From Chlamydoabsidia padenii (taxonomy: Eukaryota; Mucoromycota; Mucoromycetes; Mucorales; Cunninghamellaceae): a stretch of DNA of 64,000 nt. The DNA lies in the NCBI GenBank assembly GCA_025330725.1, contig JAIWND010000028.1:57501-121500 (forward strand). Reading direction: 5' to 3'. Below the pieces are notes generated by a model. The model was given only the letters and a program-made list of their open reading frames with translations, was not told the DNA's origin and ran no database searches. Of the stretch, positions 16,060 through 27,530 are shown piece by piece. A program made the position numbers and the translations under genes. How positions within the stretch are numbered: the first letter of the stretch is position 1; each line of letters begins with the position of its first letter.

Positions 16060-16384
16060 TCAACACTCCCTAGCAATAGCTTATATTCCCTTTTGTCATT
16101 TAAATCAGATATCATTCATCCCCCCCCCTTATTTATAGATTCCTAACTGGGTGTATCATTCACTCTACTTCTTCTTTTTTATTAGTATTATTTATTTAAA
16201 CCTTTACATGTTTGTAAAATAAAACATCAATTATAATAATCAATCGTCTTTGTTAAGTAATGGCTATCGGGGGACCACAAGGGTTAACTAATTGTGTGTG
16301 TGCATTGTTTATAAAATAGTTTCTATTACGGTTTTAACAGTCTTTATGATCATTAAAAGGGACCAAGTAGAACGCCTGCCCAGG
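16060..16384. other. 3' flank of the Rrm4-like gene
   Basis: AT-rich DNA with an AATAAA signal near 16218, then unremarkable sequence up to the right inverted-repeat arm. No gene seen. Confidence 0.6.
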
Positions 16385-16790
16385 GTAACTTGAATTTTTT
16401 GTCGAATAAGCGGCGAATGAAATATCAGTTAGTATTATGTGTAAGTATGTGGTTTACTTTTCTTTTTCACTTAACGTTGGCCGAAGCTCCGTGCCCTTCC
16501 CTCTCAAAGGAGGGATGCCAGCCATATTCTCATCCAAGAATTGACTGACATGTTGTTGTTGTTTGCTAAAGGGGTGGACATCCCCAAGAAAGTTGAAAAG
16601 AATTTACAAAACTCTTTTATATGATGTGAAAACCCCCCCCCAGATGATCAAAGCCCACGCATTGTCAAATTATGACAATCTTATACAGGACATTGGCCAT
16701 CACAGTTCGCATCAATGAAATGACGCCTATAGGAAACCACTTGGGCTAAAGTTTTCCCTAAACTTGCCTGCCCAAATGACGGGGTTTGAA
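16385..16790 (-). repeat. Inverted-repeat arm, right copy
   Basis: Reverse-complement partner of 12315-12720. It retains the TTCAAACCCCG motif, the TATA-like box, ATGGCTGGC and the TTAAGTG that corresponds to the donor, but the short ORF is changed by substitutions and indels. A minus-strand frame from 16875 to 16681 runs through part of it (start MAPIICLSLSKERITRF) with no recognised family. Confidence 0.85.
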
Positions 16791-16875
16791 TATTCTGGAA
16801 ATCCTGCAAAGTTGATATTCCGCGGAAACGAGTAATCCGTTCTTTTGACAATGAGAGGCATATGATGGGCGCCAT

Positions 16876-18154
16876 TATTTTAGCTGTCCAGCTAAACCTT
16901 ATATATAGTAATTGACGGTACAGGGGTAAAATTATGGGTTTTTAGGTGAAGCGGCTATGATGAGATGGATAGACTGAAGAATAAATCAGCAGAGTCTTGT
17001 TTATTTTTATGTAGAGTAAAGAGTATACAGTATAGTGAATAAGATTATGAAGATATTTATATATAATACAATAGACAGTCTATGGGAAATAAGAAATAAT
17101 AACCAATAAACCAGACAAAAGCTCATAACTTATAAGATAGAAAGGAAGGATTAGAAAAGGATTAGATTAGGAGGTGTCACTTACGGTTTATACATCAGAC
17201 AGGTTTTTACTACCCGGATTATTTAAATTGGGGTCATTATCGCAAGAGAATCAGTGCATCTAACGGATTTTCATAACCCGGATATCGTGAGTAGAGGATT
17301 GTTATCAGAAGCAGGAGCAAGAGAATCAGAGGAAAAATTAGCAGCAGCATAACTATGGGTGAGCACAGAAGGCACGAATCCAAGCACAAAGAAAAGCGCC
17401 AAAGACCAGATGTTTCTAGACGCATGAACACTTCGTCGCCGAAATATGTTGCAGACAGGACAGCATACAACACTTCGCAACTTTGGCGTCAAGTTGTCAT
17501 CATCCATGTCTTAAAAGCACCTCATTGGCATCCAGAGCGGGGGTTGAATACATAAAATGAATACATTGATTAGATTGTCAGACAAGTCTTTTCTCATCCT
17601 TCTTTCGATACCTTTACCTTTTGTTCATCGTCGCAGAGTTAATAGTTATATAAAGAAAGAAAATAAGAGGAAAAAGAAGAATAGAGATCATATCTTTTTA
17701 TTTCACTGTGTGTGAACGGCGCGGGAAGATGATCGGGGTTAACATCGCTTTTTTTTCATGTGGGAAGATGATCGGGGTTTGCATTTAGCATGAGTAACGA
17801 AATTTCAGCTGACACCGCTTTCACATCCCAAAATCTCGTCTATAGTCGAGTTCATGGCTTCTATAGCATGTCTTCTATAGCCCACCCAACAACTGTTTAT
17901 GCATATTCAAACCCCAATTCATGCAAATTTACCTATACCTGTATGGCCCACCTAATCATAATCGCCCCCCGCACCTGGTCCTAATGATAGGCTCACAGGG
18001 TAGCGAAATTCGATTCATGCAAGTGAAGGCGGTATTTTAATTTCAGGTTCCGATTCTGCATGAATTTCCCAATTCAGCAAATCAAGTGTCATTGTCAGGG
18101 GTAGCCTAGGAGAGGAGCAATTTACGTTTGAAAAAAAAACCCCCCAGTGATCAT
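16876..18154. other. Intergenic accessory DNA
   Basis: No convincing gene. A 78-codon minus-strand frame at 17274-17507 (start MDDDNLTPKLRS, with a hydrophobic centre like a signal anchor) is possible but unsupported. The string TTTTAGCTGTCCAGCTAA near 16874 recurs with one change near 18698. Two direct copies of GGGAAGATGATCGGGGTT lie about 33 bp apart near 17727 and 17762. ATTCATGCAA motifs are at 17917 and 18013. Confidence 0.5.
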
Positions 18155-18155
18155 G

Positions 18156-18480
18156 ATATGCTTATTAACGGGGTTAAAAACATTCAAATGCCGAAATATC
18201 AAACAAAAACAAATACACGGTAAATGTTATTTTTGACATTATCACATAATTATTGTTATTTTTTACAATATGTTTATTATCGGGGGCAAAAACAATTAAA
18301 ATTTAGAATTATCAAACAAAAACGAAGAAATGACAAATACATAGTAAATGTTATTTTTGACATTATCATAAAATTATTGTTCTTTTTGCCATTAGTATAA
18401 AATTATTGTTGTTTTTACAATATGCTTATTAAGTGTTATTATTTCTGAAGTATGTCTATTAAGTTATTATTTCTGATATA
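18156..18480 (+). repeat. AT-rich tandem repeat, about 112-bp unit
   Basis: Two diverged units begin at 18156 and 18268 with ATATGYTTATTA(A/T)CGGGG and share TATCAAACAAAAAC and GTAAATGTTATTTTTGACA. A partial third start, ATATGCTTATTAAG, is at about 18420. No coding potential. Confidence 0.7.
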
Positions 18481-18929
18481 TGGCAATTAAGAGTTATTAT
18501 TCATATGGTGTATCTTATGGTGTAGAAAGACATCTCTCCTCATCCTCGTCCTCTTCATCTTCATCTTCATCTTCATCATTTTTTTTTCGTGCTTCTAATC
18601 CAATGCCAACATCAACATCTCCAGCAAGAACACAGCAACAGCAACAGCAACAGAAGCAACAACACCAATTGGGGGTAAGCCGGGGGGCATATAGGTATTT
18701 TAGCTATCCAGCTAATTTTGGTTGCATGGAAAAAAAAAAAAGCATGAACTTTACAAAATTCAGCATGTATATAGGTATTATCCATCGTGATGCATATACC
18801 ATTTATGATAAAAACACCTTCATTGATAAATGTATTTATATTGACCAGCAAACATATGATAAAACAAGACTTTATTAAAATTAAGATTAAATATAACACT
18901 ATATCTACAATAAAACCAATGCAAAACCA

Positions 18930-19195
18930 ATCTACCACCATTGTTATCCACAAGACATCATATTTTGATCTTGCTGGACCAATGATTGATTTGCCATTCA
19001 TATATCCCCAGTTGCAATCAAGAGGTATACCATCGTCGCACTTGACCACCCAATCCACCCTCGATGTCCACCGCGTATGCGATAGCATCATTATTCTTTT
19101 AAACCAAAGCCTATTGCATTCCATTCAGAGAACGTCATCCTTTTTCCCAATTTGTTGTATCAGCCAAAAAAGAGATTCGTCCAGGGTCAATTGGT
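18930..19195 (-). pseudogene. Siderophore-iron MFS transporter fragment (copy A)
   Basis: On the minus strand this aligns with copy B at 20346-20545 in opposite orientation; landmarks are ACAACAAAYTGGG, GCGGTGGACAT, GGTATACCT and CAAATCAATCATTGGTCCA. Translated pieces resemble consecutive motifs of siderophore-iron transporters of the major facilitator family: LADTTNWEKR (compare ADTTSLRNR) and CDDGIPLDCNWGYM (compare KVSDGI, then NWRWGYG). In-frame stops (TAATGATG) and frame changes break it. No intact ORF remains, so it cannot make a transporter. The family call rests on short motifs and is moderate. Confidence 0.45.
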
Positions 19196-19899
19196 AGGTA
19201 TTGATTCTATATCAACATAAATTGAAAAACATTAGTATTAGAGTCTTGGGTAAGATGATTGTCCAAGAAGAAAGAGACTGTATATATTACTACCACTTTC
19301 TCTTTGTGCCTTTCTTTTACCTTTGCCGTGTTGATCCAGTTTGGATAATTTCCAAGAGAGCCCATTACTACCACAGTCAATTGCTTCGTCACCTCTTCTT
19401 GTTTATCTTCATCTTTCAATCGTTACAACAAATGGGAGTTCCCAGTTGAAGAGGACCAAGTTAATTTTTTGGGAAGACAAAAATCCCGCCACATTGCCAA
19501 CCATAAAAACGCGATTTCAAAAATTCCTTTTCTTTCCTTCTCTTTCCTTTTTTTTTAAACTCCCCTATACAAAAACCTCCCCTTTAAACAAACCACCCTT
19601 CAAGAACCTGTGCTTGACAGACAAGTTATCCCCCGCACTCATTCCTATTGCTGGCCATGATTACAAAATGGATTAATTCACACACAAAAGTAATCAATGA
19701 ATCACCTAATGGCTGTCTATATGAAAAACCTGTTTGTGGTCGATGTAATATCATGGCTTCCTCCCTCTTATTGTGATTCTGGTCATAAAGGTAAGTCAAT
19801 GCATCTTGAATGATACTCTCCCAAAGTTGTTACTGTTTTAGACTCTAACTGAATTGTTGATTATTTACACTAGGTTTATGCTCCCTCTTTGCCTCTGAT

Positions 19900-20545
19900 A
19901 TGTGAAGTCCCCTGTTAGTAATCAAATGGATAAGTTGGCAGATTTTGCGAGGCGGCTACCTTTGTGTAGAATAGTGATTAGGCCTAGCCTTTTTGCCGTG
20001 GCAGGACGTAGGCGACATCGTGTCCTGTTCCAAACCTGGATCTGCTAGCGAATGGGTTGTGCTGGTAAAGCGGGATGTCTGGTATGTTGAAGCATTAATG
20101 TGGATCTTCCTATTCTCGGGCTTGTTGCATTCGCCACCAGTTACGGCGCTCCATTTGATTCTTGGGGATGGATCATGGTGCGTAATGTTTATGGGTACTT
20201 TATTGTAAGTAAAGAAAAAAAAAACAATGTCACTAATCGCACTTCTTGCTCTTATTGCAGGCTCTCTTGAAAATCATCTGACTGGATCAACACGGTAAAG
20301 GTAAAATAATAGAGCAAAAAAAAAAAGAAAGTGTGGTAAGGTTTATTGTCTCTTCCTGTTACAACAAACTGGGCGAAAAGGACGGCAGGCTTTGTTCAAA
20401 ATAAGAAGAATGTCTTTATTAACACGGTGGACATTGACGGTGGATCGGGTGATCAAGTGCAACAGTGGTATACCTATGGATCTTACTTGGGGGATATGTG
20501 GATGTCAAAACGATCATTGGTCCAACATAATTAATGGTGGTAGAT
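19900..20545 (+). pseudogene. Siderophore-iron MFS transporter remnant (copy B)
   Basis: Fragments in several frames follow the order of a siderophore-iron (SIT/ARN) transporter. PVSNQMDKLADFARR (compare PVIAKxADVFGR) is near 19917. VAFATSYGAPFDSWGWIMV and VYGYFIALLK, joined across an intron-like GTAAGT to GCAG interval, are near 20120-20275. TTNWAKR follows near 20365, and NSGIPMDLTWGI near 20460. Stops and frameshifts separate the pieces, and most of the 12 membrane segments are absent. A polyadenylation-like AATAAA at 20605 follows. Copy A lies 1.1 kb upstream in opposite orientation. This suggests a former iron-uptake locus that has decayed. Confidence 0.5.
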
Positions 20546-20864
20546 TAATTTTAGATTAGATCAGCTTTATTGTAGATATAGTGTTATATTCAATTTTGTG
20601 ATCAATAAAGTCTTGTTTTAGATATGATTGCTGGTCAATATACATAAATCATGTATCACTATATATGATGAATCATGTCCCTGAAATACCCACGCCCACG
20701 AATGATTAGCGTGGCATGTACAATCACCATGTTTTACAAGACATACATATATTGATTGTAGTTTTTTATTATTATTATTATGACAAAATAAAATAAGAAG
20801 GGATGGGGAAGAGGTATATACACTATGAAGATGATAGGGAGGGGGTCAAGATTAATCTAAATGT

Positions 20865-22656
20865 TCACCTATGGAGTCGTTTGGAAGGTATTGGTTCTTT
20901 ATCAGGTTCATCCAGTGATCGTTTTCGTCCATCTAAAAAAGAAAAAATTAGTACTCAGGTGAGAGTTTTATAAAAAAGGGGGGAGCCTACCTTCATTGGA
21001 TGACATTTTTGCTCGACTGTGTAAGAGTTGTTGTTGTGATTCACCCAGAGACCCCATCGATGTGATTCGTGATAATATCTAAGATAACGAAGAAGAAGAA
21101 GAATAAATACCATGAGGGGGGGGGGTTTAATCCAAAGCATAGTTACCTTTTTATATCTATTTTGATCTTCATGCAATTCACTTTCCATGAGACCAAGTTC
21201 ATCCTTTTTCTGTTCGATATGAAGTGAATGTTTCTTGTTTTCCAAATCCATCATGGCTTTTGAGTTTTCCAGTGATCCAATATCATCCCCCAAAGTAGCG
21301 TTCAAGATCGTCGTGGTATTCTCCAAACTACTTTGTCGAGATTGACTGAGTTCCATGATCAATTGTTGCACCTTTGACCAAGATTCTTCTTCTTTTTGCT
21401 TTTCCTTGTTGAAGAGATCCTGCTGCTTCTTGTTTTGTTCTTTCAACCGTCGCACCTTTTCAATAGAATAAAGTAATGTGTAACTATCAGATCAGACCCT
21501 GTTCTTTTTTACCTGTTGTTCCATTGATTCTTGTACAATAGATTTCCATCGATCGATATCAGTTTGATGTGATTCCATTTGTCGTTGATCATCCAAGATA
21601 TGTTGTTCATATATTTCATTGTATCGTTTTCCAATAATATGTACCTAATAAAGAATGGTTATAACATACAAGATGAGATGTGATTCATGCTTCTTTACCT
21701 CTTTGTGAAGTAACCGTAAATCCGATTCAAATTTGCCGAAATAGTCCAGCATTTCGTCAGTTTGTTGAGTTCGAGCTTGTTCTTCCTCCATTTTGATAAG
21801 TTCTACCTTTTTATCACATTCTTTAATGATCGAATCCATCTTGGCCTAGATCAAATAAAACAATTAAGTATATATATATATATAAAATGATTTGATCAAG
21901 TATTCATCCTATACTTTACCACTGCATCCTGCATTTTAGATTCCGTGTGCATCAAATCATGTTTCGTCTTGTCCAATCGATCTTGTCTATCCTTCACCGA
22001 ATCCTTCAAAGCCTGGTTTTCTTCTTTCAAAGCATCATAGGACTTTTGAGTCATATACACACCATTCTTTTCGTAGCTGGCTTGTAGATCCGCCTTGAGT
22101 TGTTCGATTTTCAATTCCAAATCCCGAATATGAATGTTGCGGTTGGCAGGTTGATTGGCTTCAGGGCGATTTCGTATATTCTTAGCGCGGTTAGCATAAT
22201 CCAGAGTGCTGATGATTTCTTCTTGATTTAGTTTGGCGATGGACACAGTAGCGATGATACAAGTTCTTGTTTTACCACCTAAAGAATCTTTGAGTAGTCG
22301 AGTTAATTTACTTTCTCTACATTATAAAATAGTGATTAGTAACCAGAGAGTTCTTCATTGCCTTCCCCCCCCCTCTTGTCCTTACCTGTAGGGTATATGA
22401 GATGAGTGTTCCACCAGATGATTTATGACTCGACCAAGGGTAAGTAGACTTTGGTTGATCATGCCTGCTTCCCGTGCCCTGGCCAGTTCCGCACCCGACC
22501 GATTGATATTTTCAGATCCTGCCAAATCCACCAAATTGAGTTTACCAACACGAAAGACATCTTCTTTACCAGGTATAGATTCTCTGATATGGATAGTGAG
22601 AGAGAAGATACAATGGGATCGACTAGTAAAAGAAAAGGGTAGAAGATGGTTACTTT

Positions 22657-22687
<31 letters not shown>

Positions 22688-23717
22688 TGGAGGGGGGGAG
22701 ACTTGCCTTGATTTGTCGTTACATTTAGTTGAGCCAATACTTCGATATTTGATACCAGCCCGCAATACATCAAGACCTTCTTCTGCATTCTGGATAAACT
22801 TCTCGTCCACGCCATGTATGATGACCCCTGACCCGACCTTGTCTTCATAAATCTTGATTTGTCGTCCTTGTTGATGATTAGTAGGGTTGAGTAGATCACG
22901 TAGTTCTTCATTGTAGAGTTCCAAAAGTGACACCTTGACTGAATACTCCGTTCCTTTAGCTTCCAATAGTTCAAAAAGATTGTCGATCACCCGAGGAATT
23001 ACACCAGAGTCTTTGGTTCGTTGGTCGAGATTGCCTTCCATCGTATAGCTAGTTACACAGTTAGTATTGATTCATATCTTTGTATCCTTTATTGATCTAC
23101 TTACGTTTTCCCACTACCAGTTTGTCCATAGGCAAATATCGTGCAATTGTACCTAAACCATTGTTAATAAAGACATTAGCCAGTTGGTTAGTTCATGGAT
23201 AAATATATTTATATATATATATATATATCTTACCCCTCCATGACTTGATCTAAAATAGGCTGCACGACTTCCACATAGACGTGTTCTTGTGTAGCGTGTT
23301 GATCAAACACCCGATCAAAGGAGAACTTTTTGTTGGTGGTTGTTAATAACACATCTTTACGTCCTGAAGGTTCCAGTATCACAGGTGATTCAGCCGCCAG
23401 TTCAGCTTCGTTTCGCCCCCTACAAGAAAAATAAAAGAGTTGAGAAACAAAGTGATTAAACGTTACGTTGATTACCTGCATCGTAAAACCACTTGTATGT
23501 TCATTCCCTTTTCACTGTATATATGGTGTCCGTTTGATTGTCTTATTGCTGTCGAACCATTATTAGCTGGCATTGATGATCGGGGAATAGTACGTCGTCT
23601 TGAAGTAGCGAATAAAGGAATTGTAGGTTTTGATGATGAAGAGCCCAAGGATGCCGAATGTTGAATGGATGACAGTGGCTTTTGTTTTTGCAGGTTCGCT
23701 CTGTTGGGTTCCCGCAT
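20865..23717 (-). CDS. bimC: Kinesin-5 (BimC/Cut7/Eg5) motor with a short tail
   Basis: About 11 exons give roughly 730 residues. The first seven are 23476-23717, 23234-23419, 23105-23152, 22707-23048, 22386-22622, 21920-22316 and 21699-21845. The motor carries MNIQVVLRCRGRNEAE, the P-loop FAYGQTGSGKT, switch I SSRSH, switch II LVDLAGSE, and the kinesin-5 signatures INRSGAELARAREAGMIN and, in the neck, LKADLQASYEKNGVY. These plus-end motors crosslink and slide antiparallel microtubules to build the bipolar spindle. The stalk is coiled coil to about residue 690. The tail ends DEPDKEPIPSKRLHR, with no clear BimC box (the Cdk site near TPxxR), and family members usually exceed 1,000 residues. 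One intron (22625-22706) is GC-AG (AG|GCAAGT), which keeps the SSRSH frame. A TTTAAACGCCG site lies about 90 bp upstream. Confidence 0.88.
22660..22687. repeat. (GT)n microsatellite in the kinesin-5 GC-AG intron
   Basis: A run of about 12 GT units (CA on the coding strand), followed by a G tract, inside the intron whose donor is GC. Confidence 0.85.
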
Positions 23718-25569
23718 TTCCAAGTAAAAAGATCGTGTGAGGGGGGGGGGTGTTGTAGAATAAAAAAGGAAGAGAAGAAAAAAACAAGGTCAAAAGCAAT
23801 TTTATTTAAACGCCGATTGTGCCACACATACAAAAAAAAAAAAAAGGATGATGCCTATAAATGTGAATGGATGGAGAAGGAATAAACTATAGCCAATTAA
23901 AAGTATTATAAAGATGGTTGATACATAGTAATAAAAGGATGGGTGATAGTAAAGGACATTGGAATCCGTAGGGGGGGAAGATCTAGTATCTAACATTATG
24001 ATAAAGGTAGAAGCCAAAACATTCCTGCACCTACAATAAAAAATATATGTGATGGAGCATATCAAACTAGTCTACTTGGAGTTACTGAGTCTTCTTTACC
24101 AGCCCTATCTACAGGTTGAGATTCTTCATGGATTACTGGTAGAAGCGTTCCATGAGGACTGTTCCATTTTGATGATTTAGTTCTTTTTGAGGAGTGAAGA
24201 TTCCATGTGATGTATGGGCCATCAGTTTATTTCCTTGAGCTAAACTATGTATAGTGTTATTGAGGTTTAGTGCTGGATGAATTTATCTGTTGTTTTTATA
24301 TCTTACTTGCATATATTCAACCATAGGTACTGGATCCAATATTTCTTTTTGATTTCCGCACAAGTTGGAGGAGAGATAGATCGTTATTGAGTAGATGATT
24401 TTTAGCTGATGATTTTTTCGTTTTCGTTTAAGATTTAGTGTTATATGAGATCTGTAGAGTGGGATCACCGGATAAATGCCTATTTGTTGGAATTCTGATG
24501 ATGACTAGACTTGGTGCCTCCCCCCCTCCTTTGTTTCGAGTGGTGGTTATGACGACAATTGTTGATACCTAGTATACAATAAAGAAGTTAGTGGCAGATT
24601 CTGTCTGTTTCTTTTGTCTTCCATGATATTTTGTTTATAGCTGCTTTACCCAAGAGAATTACAAGCCCATGATCTCGGATTGAGGAGCAGTCATCGGTAC
24701 CGGGATCTACAGTAACCCCAAATCACAAAGGTTAGTCTTATATTACATATTCTATCTTTGACAGGATAACCTATTATGCACCCTTCCCACTTTTTTTTTT
24801 AATACTTACTTTGGTCTTCAGCGCCTTTATTTTATATAAAACCAAGCTTGAGGAGTAGTTAAATGTATGGTCGGTTGCAATGGCGTGGATAATGTTAGAG
24901 GTACTCCTTGTTGATTGTGTTTTTGACAGGAATGCCCAGGGTGATAAGGTAATGCTGTTTACAGAGAGTTGTTGTTGGAGTGATATGAGACTGTGATGAT
25001 AATCGTCCTGGGTGAGGAGTCACCGTCCTTGTACAAATAATAACTATCAGGTGGTAATGGTCGGTGAGAAGATCTATATTCAACAGAGTGAGAACAAAAA
25101 AGTATGATGTTTTTCTCTTTTGTTACCTTTGACCAGTGAGCTCCTTAGACCACTTGAATAAAATGGCGGTGAATGAGATGCTTTTTCCAAAAAAAAAAAA
25201 AAGTGGCGGGAGTTTGAAAGAAAAAGTGATCAAGTGGTTTCTTTTTTTTTCTTTATTGACAAAAAGAAAATTTCGGGATCCGACACCGCCCGCATGAATG
25301 ATAATCTCGGCTTCCAAATGATTGTAGCTCATTCAAAACCGATGATCAACATGCTTCTTAGTTGCAAAAAGTCTGGTGATAATGTTTATGTTGTTTGAGA
25401 ATATATCATGAAAAGTTCGTTCATCATGAGGTTTAGCTTCTTTCGTCATTGTTTTTTGATCCGGGGATCCATTGTGCCAACGACATATATATAAAGCCAC
25501 TTTTTCACCCCCTCCTTTTTTTTTCCTTCTTCCCTTGCGTATTCTCTTTAATCAAAGTCTTAATACATC
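23718..25569. other. Gene-poor spacer with a possible minus-strand multi-exon gene
   Basis: A TTTAAACGCCG site (23805-23815) and a GGCGGGAGTTTGAA site (25205-25218) are clear. Between about 25190 and 24660 the minus strand has short open blocks bounded by good splice signals. Pieces read SSHRPLPPDSYYLYKDGDSS, then STSNIIHAIATDHTFNYSS, then IPVPMTAPQSEIMGL and a stop. Further blocks occur to about 24100. No family is recognised and no convincing ATG was found, so this may be a decayed or lineage-specific gene. Confidence 0.3.
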
Positions 25570-25875
25570 ATGACTCAACGGCTTTATATTCTCGATGTTT
25601 CACCTTCATCTACAACTTACCCCCTGGATATATTTCAAAATCCGCTCAGGCACAATCCATCCGTGTCTTCTTCATCCTACAGTTCAAATCATTCTTCTCG
25701 GTTTACTTCAAGCACCATTTCATCTGCTTCCACTCATGAGGATTCACCTAGTCGATCTGTAAAGTTCTCCAAAGTGGTTGTTGTTAATAATCCTAAAACA
25801 GTATGTCTTGTAAGAGGTCAAACTCCTGGTGGAACCAAAAATACAGTGAATAGATATTGTTTGTTAAAAGCATAA
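25570..25875 (+). CDS. Small Ser-rich protein with a PP1-docking-like motif (101 aa)
   Basis: Single-exon ORF, MTQRLYILDVSPSSTTY to KNTVNRYCLLKA. A TATATAAAG box lies about 85 bp upstream, followed by a CT-rich leader of the kind seen before other real genes here. The middle is Ser-rich (likely disordered and phosphorylated). RSVKF at about residue 62 fits the RVxF consensus for binding protein phosphatase 1, followed by the hydrophobic SKVVVVNNP. That would suit a small phosphatase regulator, but the motif is short and can arise by chance. No family is recognised. Confidence 0.5.
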   Translation: MTQRLYILDVSPSSTTYPLDIFQNPLRHNPSVSSSSYSSNHSSRFTSSTISSASTHEDSPSRSVKFSKVVVVNNPKTVCLVRGQTPGGTKNTVNRYCLLKA

Positions 25876-26909
25876 AAGTGTCGAGAGATAAAAAAAGAGT
25901 TCCTTTAATGTAGATCAGTATAGGGAATAGGTTTTATCTTATTACATAGCACAGACAAGTACTAATAAAACATCAACCTATAAGAAGCAACACACACTAA
26001 ATTTAAACGCCGACTGTGTCACCTTGGCTCAGACGGTCGGTTTGTAAAACAAACAGCGATTTGACAGGGACCATTCAATGAGAAACGGATCTGCAATGAA
26101 AACGCGCTTCTCTTAATCATGACTTTTACCATATTGGAGATAATACGCTCACTCATCCTAATGGCTATAAATAATTCCTCTTGTTAACCCACAAACACAA
26201 CTGATGACATTTCCAATTTGCTTTTTTTTTTTTTTTTTTAATGCATCTCATCTGCATCAATCCCATAAAGGAGAATGGCTCGATTGAATCCTTTGATTGG
26301 TCAGATCATAAAGATTGACAACTCTCTCTTGTACAAGGATAGACTCGATCGCGTTCAAGCTCCTCTTCTATTGTCGTTCATACTGAATAGATCGGGGAGT
26401 CTAGACGGAGTTTAACGAGCTGCGCGGTTACATGGGCTAAAAAAGGAATAACACAAGAGAGGTGCTCGATCCAATTTGTGCGTTAGTTCATCCAAAGTTC
26501 CAAAGGGGTGGAATCAACAAGTGCAAGTGGATGAATAAAATGATCACTGTGATAACAATCACATAGAGCAGAGATGTGGTCTTGAAAGTAAACCAACCTA
26601 AAATCAGCCAGGTGGTTTTATTGTATAATAGGGAGTGGGAAAGATGCAGAAACCTAGCCAAACGCATGGTTTTCAAATCCCGCCATTGCCAGTTAAAAAA
26701 GGACAAAAAAATTTTCCATTTTTCATTTTCCTTTCTTTCCCTCCCTTTTTTTATTTTTATTATTTCAACCCACCCGTCTCTTATACAATTGCAAACAGTA
26801 ACAGCTGGCCTGTTTTCGACCTCTTTTACATATCGCTTTGTCCATACTTATTCTATATACCTCTTTTGTTGTCATTCTTCATTCTTTTACCTTTTACTTA
26901 AAAACAACA
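25876..26909. other. Intergenic region with two promoter-type motifs
   Basis: No gene seen. TTTAAACGCCG at 26002 matches the kinesin-5 promoter site over a longer stretch (ATTTAAACGCCGAYTGTG). TTCAAATCCCGCC at 26672-26684 lies about 225 bp upstream of the next gene's ATG. Confidence 0.55.
26672..26684 (-). promoter_or_regulatory. TTCAAATCCCGCC motif upstream of the coiled-coil/polyQ gene
   Basis: Exact copy in reverse orientation, about 225 bp before the ATG at 26910. Confidence 0.5.
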
Positions 26910-27530
26910 ATGTCTATTGATTCTGTGAATACAAACCCACTTGGTAATAAGCAAGGTAAGTAACAAACCAACCTGACTAGAAAAGGATAACTCATTTTAT
27001 TGTTTCTCATAGGACTTACTCTTGAAAACAAATTGACTCGCCTGGAAATCGATAATGCTTATCTTACTCAACAAAACGACCACCTTCAACGAGAACTCTC
27101 CTTTGCTCGATACACCATCAACGCCTTGAAGACCATCACCCATCAAAAAGAAGTAACAATCGATGAAACCAAGTTGGAATTGGAAAAGGCTTATTTGCGT
27201 ATCAAAATGCTGGGCATATCAATGATGCGTCAACAGCAACAACAACAGCAACAACAACAACACTATTATCATCAACAGGCTGGCCCAACAACAGTGGATG
27301 AAGATAAGCCCATGTTGATCATGGACGCTGATTCCTCTGACGATCAACAAGAACTCTCTGATGAAGATGAAACAACAAGTCAAGCTTCTCAAACTCAACC
27401 TGTCACTCGTCGTCCTTTATCAAGTATCTTGACCAAGTTACCTTTACGTCAACATCCTACTATGGTCTATGAAAATCAACACCAACCTCTAGTTAGTCCC
27501 CCTACATCTCCTGTGAATTACAATTTGTAA
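26910..27530 (+). CDS. Coiled-coil protein with a polyglutamine tract (187 aa)
   Basis: Two exons (26910-26955 and 27013-27530). The N-terminus MSIDSVNTNPLGNKQ leads into a coiled coil of about 70 residues (LENKLTRLEIDNAYLTQQND onward to LRIKML), then a Q10 tract, an acidic patch (SDDQQELSDEDE) and a Ser/Pro C-terminus. Such an N-terminal coiled coil with a disordered tail occurs in small scaffold proteins, including shugoshin-like ones, but no basic shugoshin box is seen. An exact copy of the GCGGGATTTGAA element lies upstream. Function unknown. Confidence 0.6.

Noticed and set aside
18480..18878. 132-codon Ser/Gln-rich plus-strand frame
   Set aside because: Low-complexity TCx and CAG repeats; it crosses a splice-like site and a poly-A run, with no domain. 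A remnant exon is possible but unsupported.
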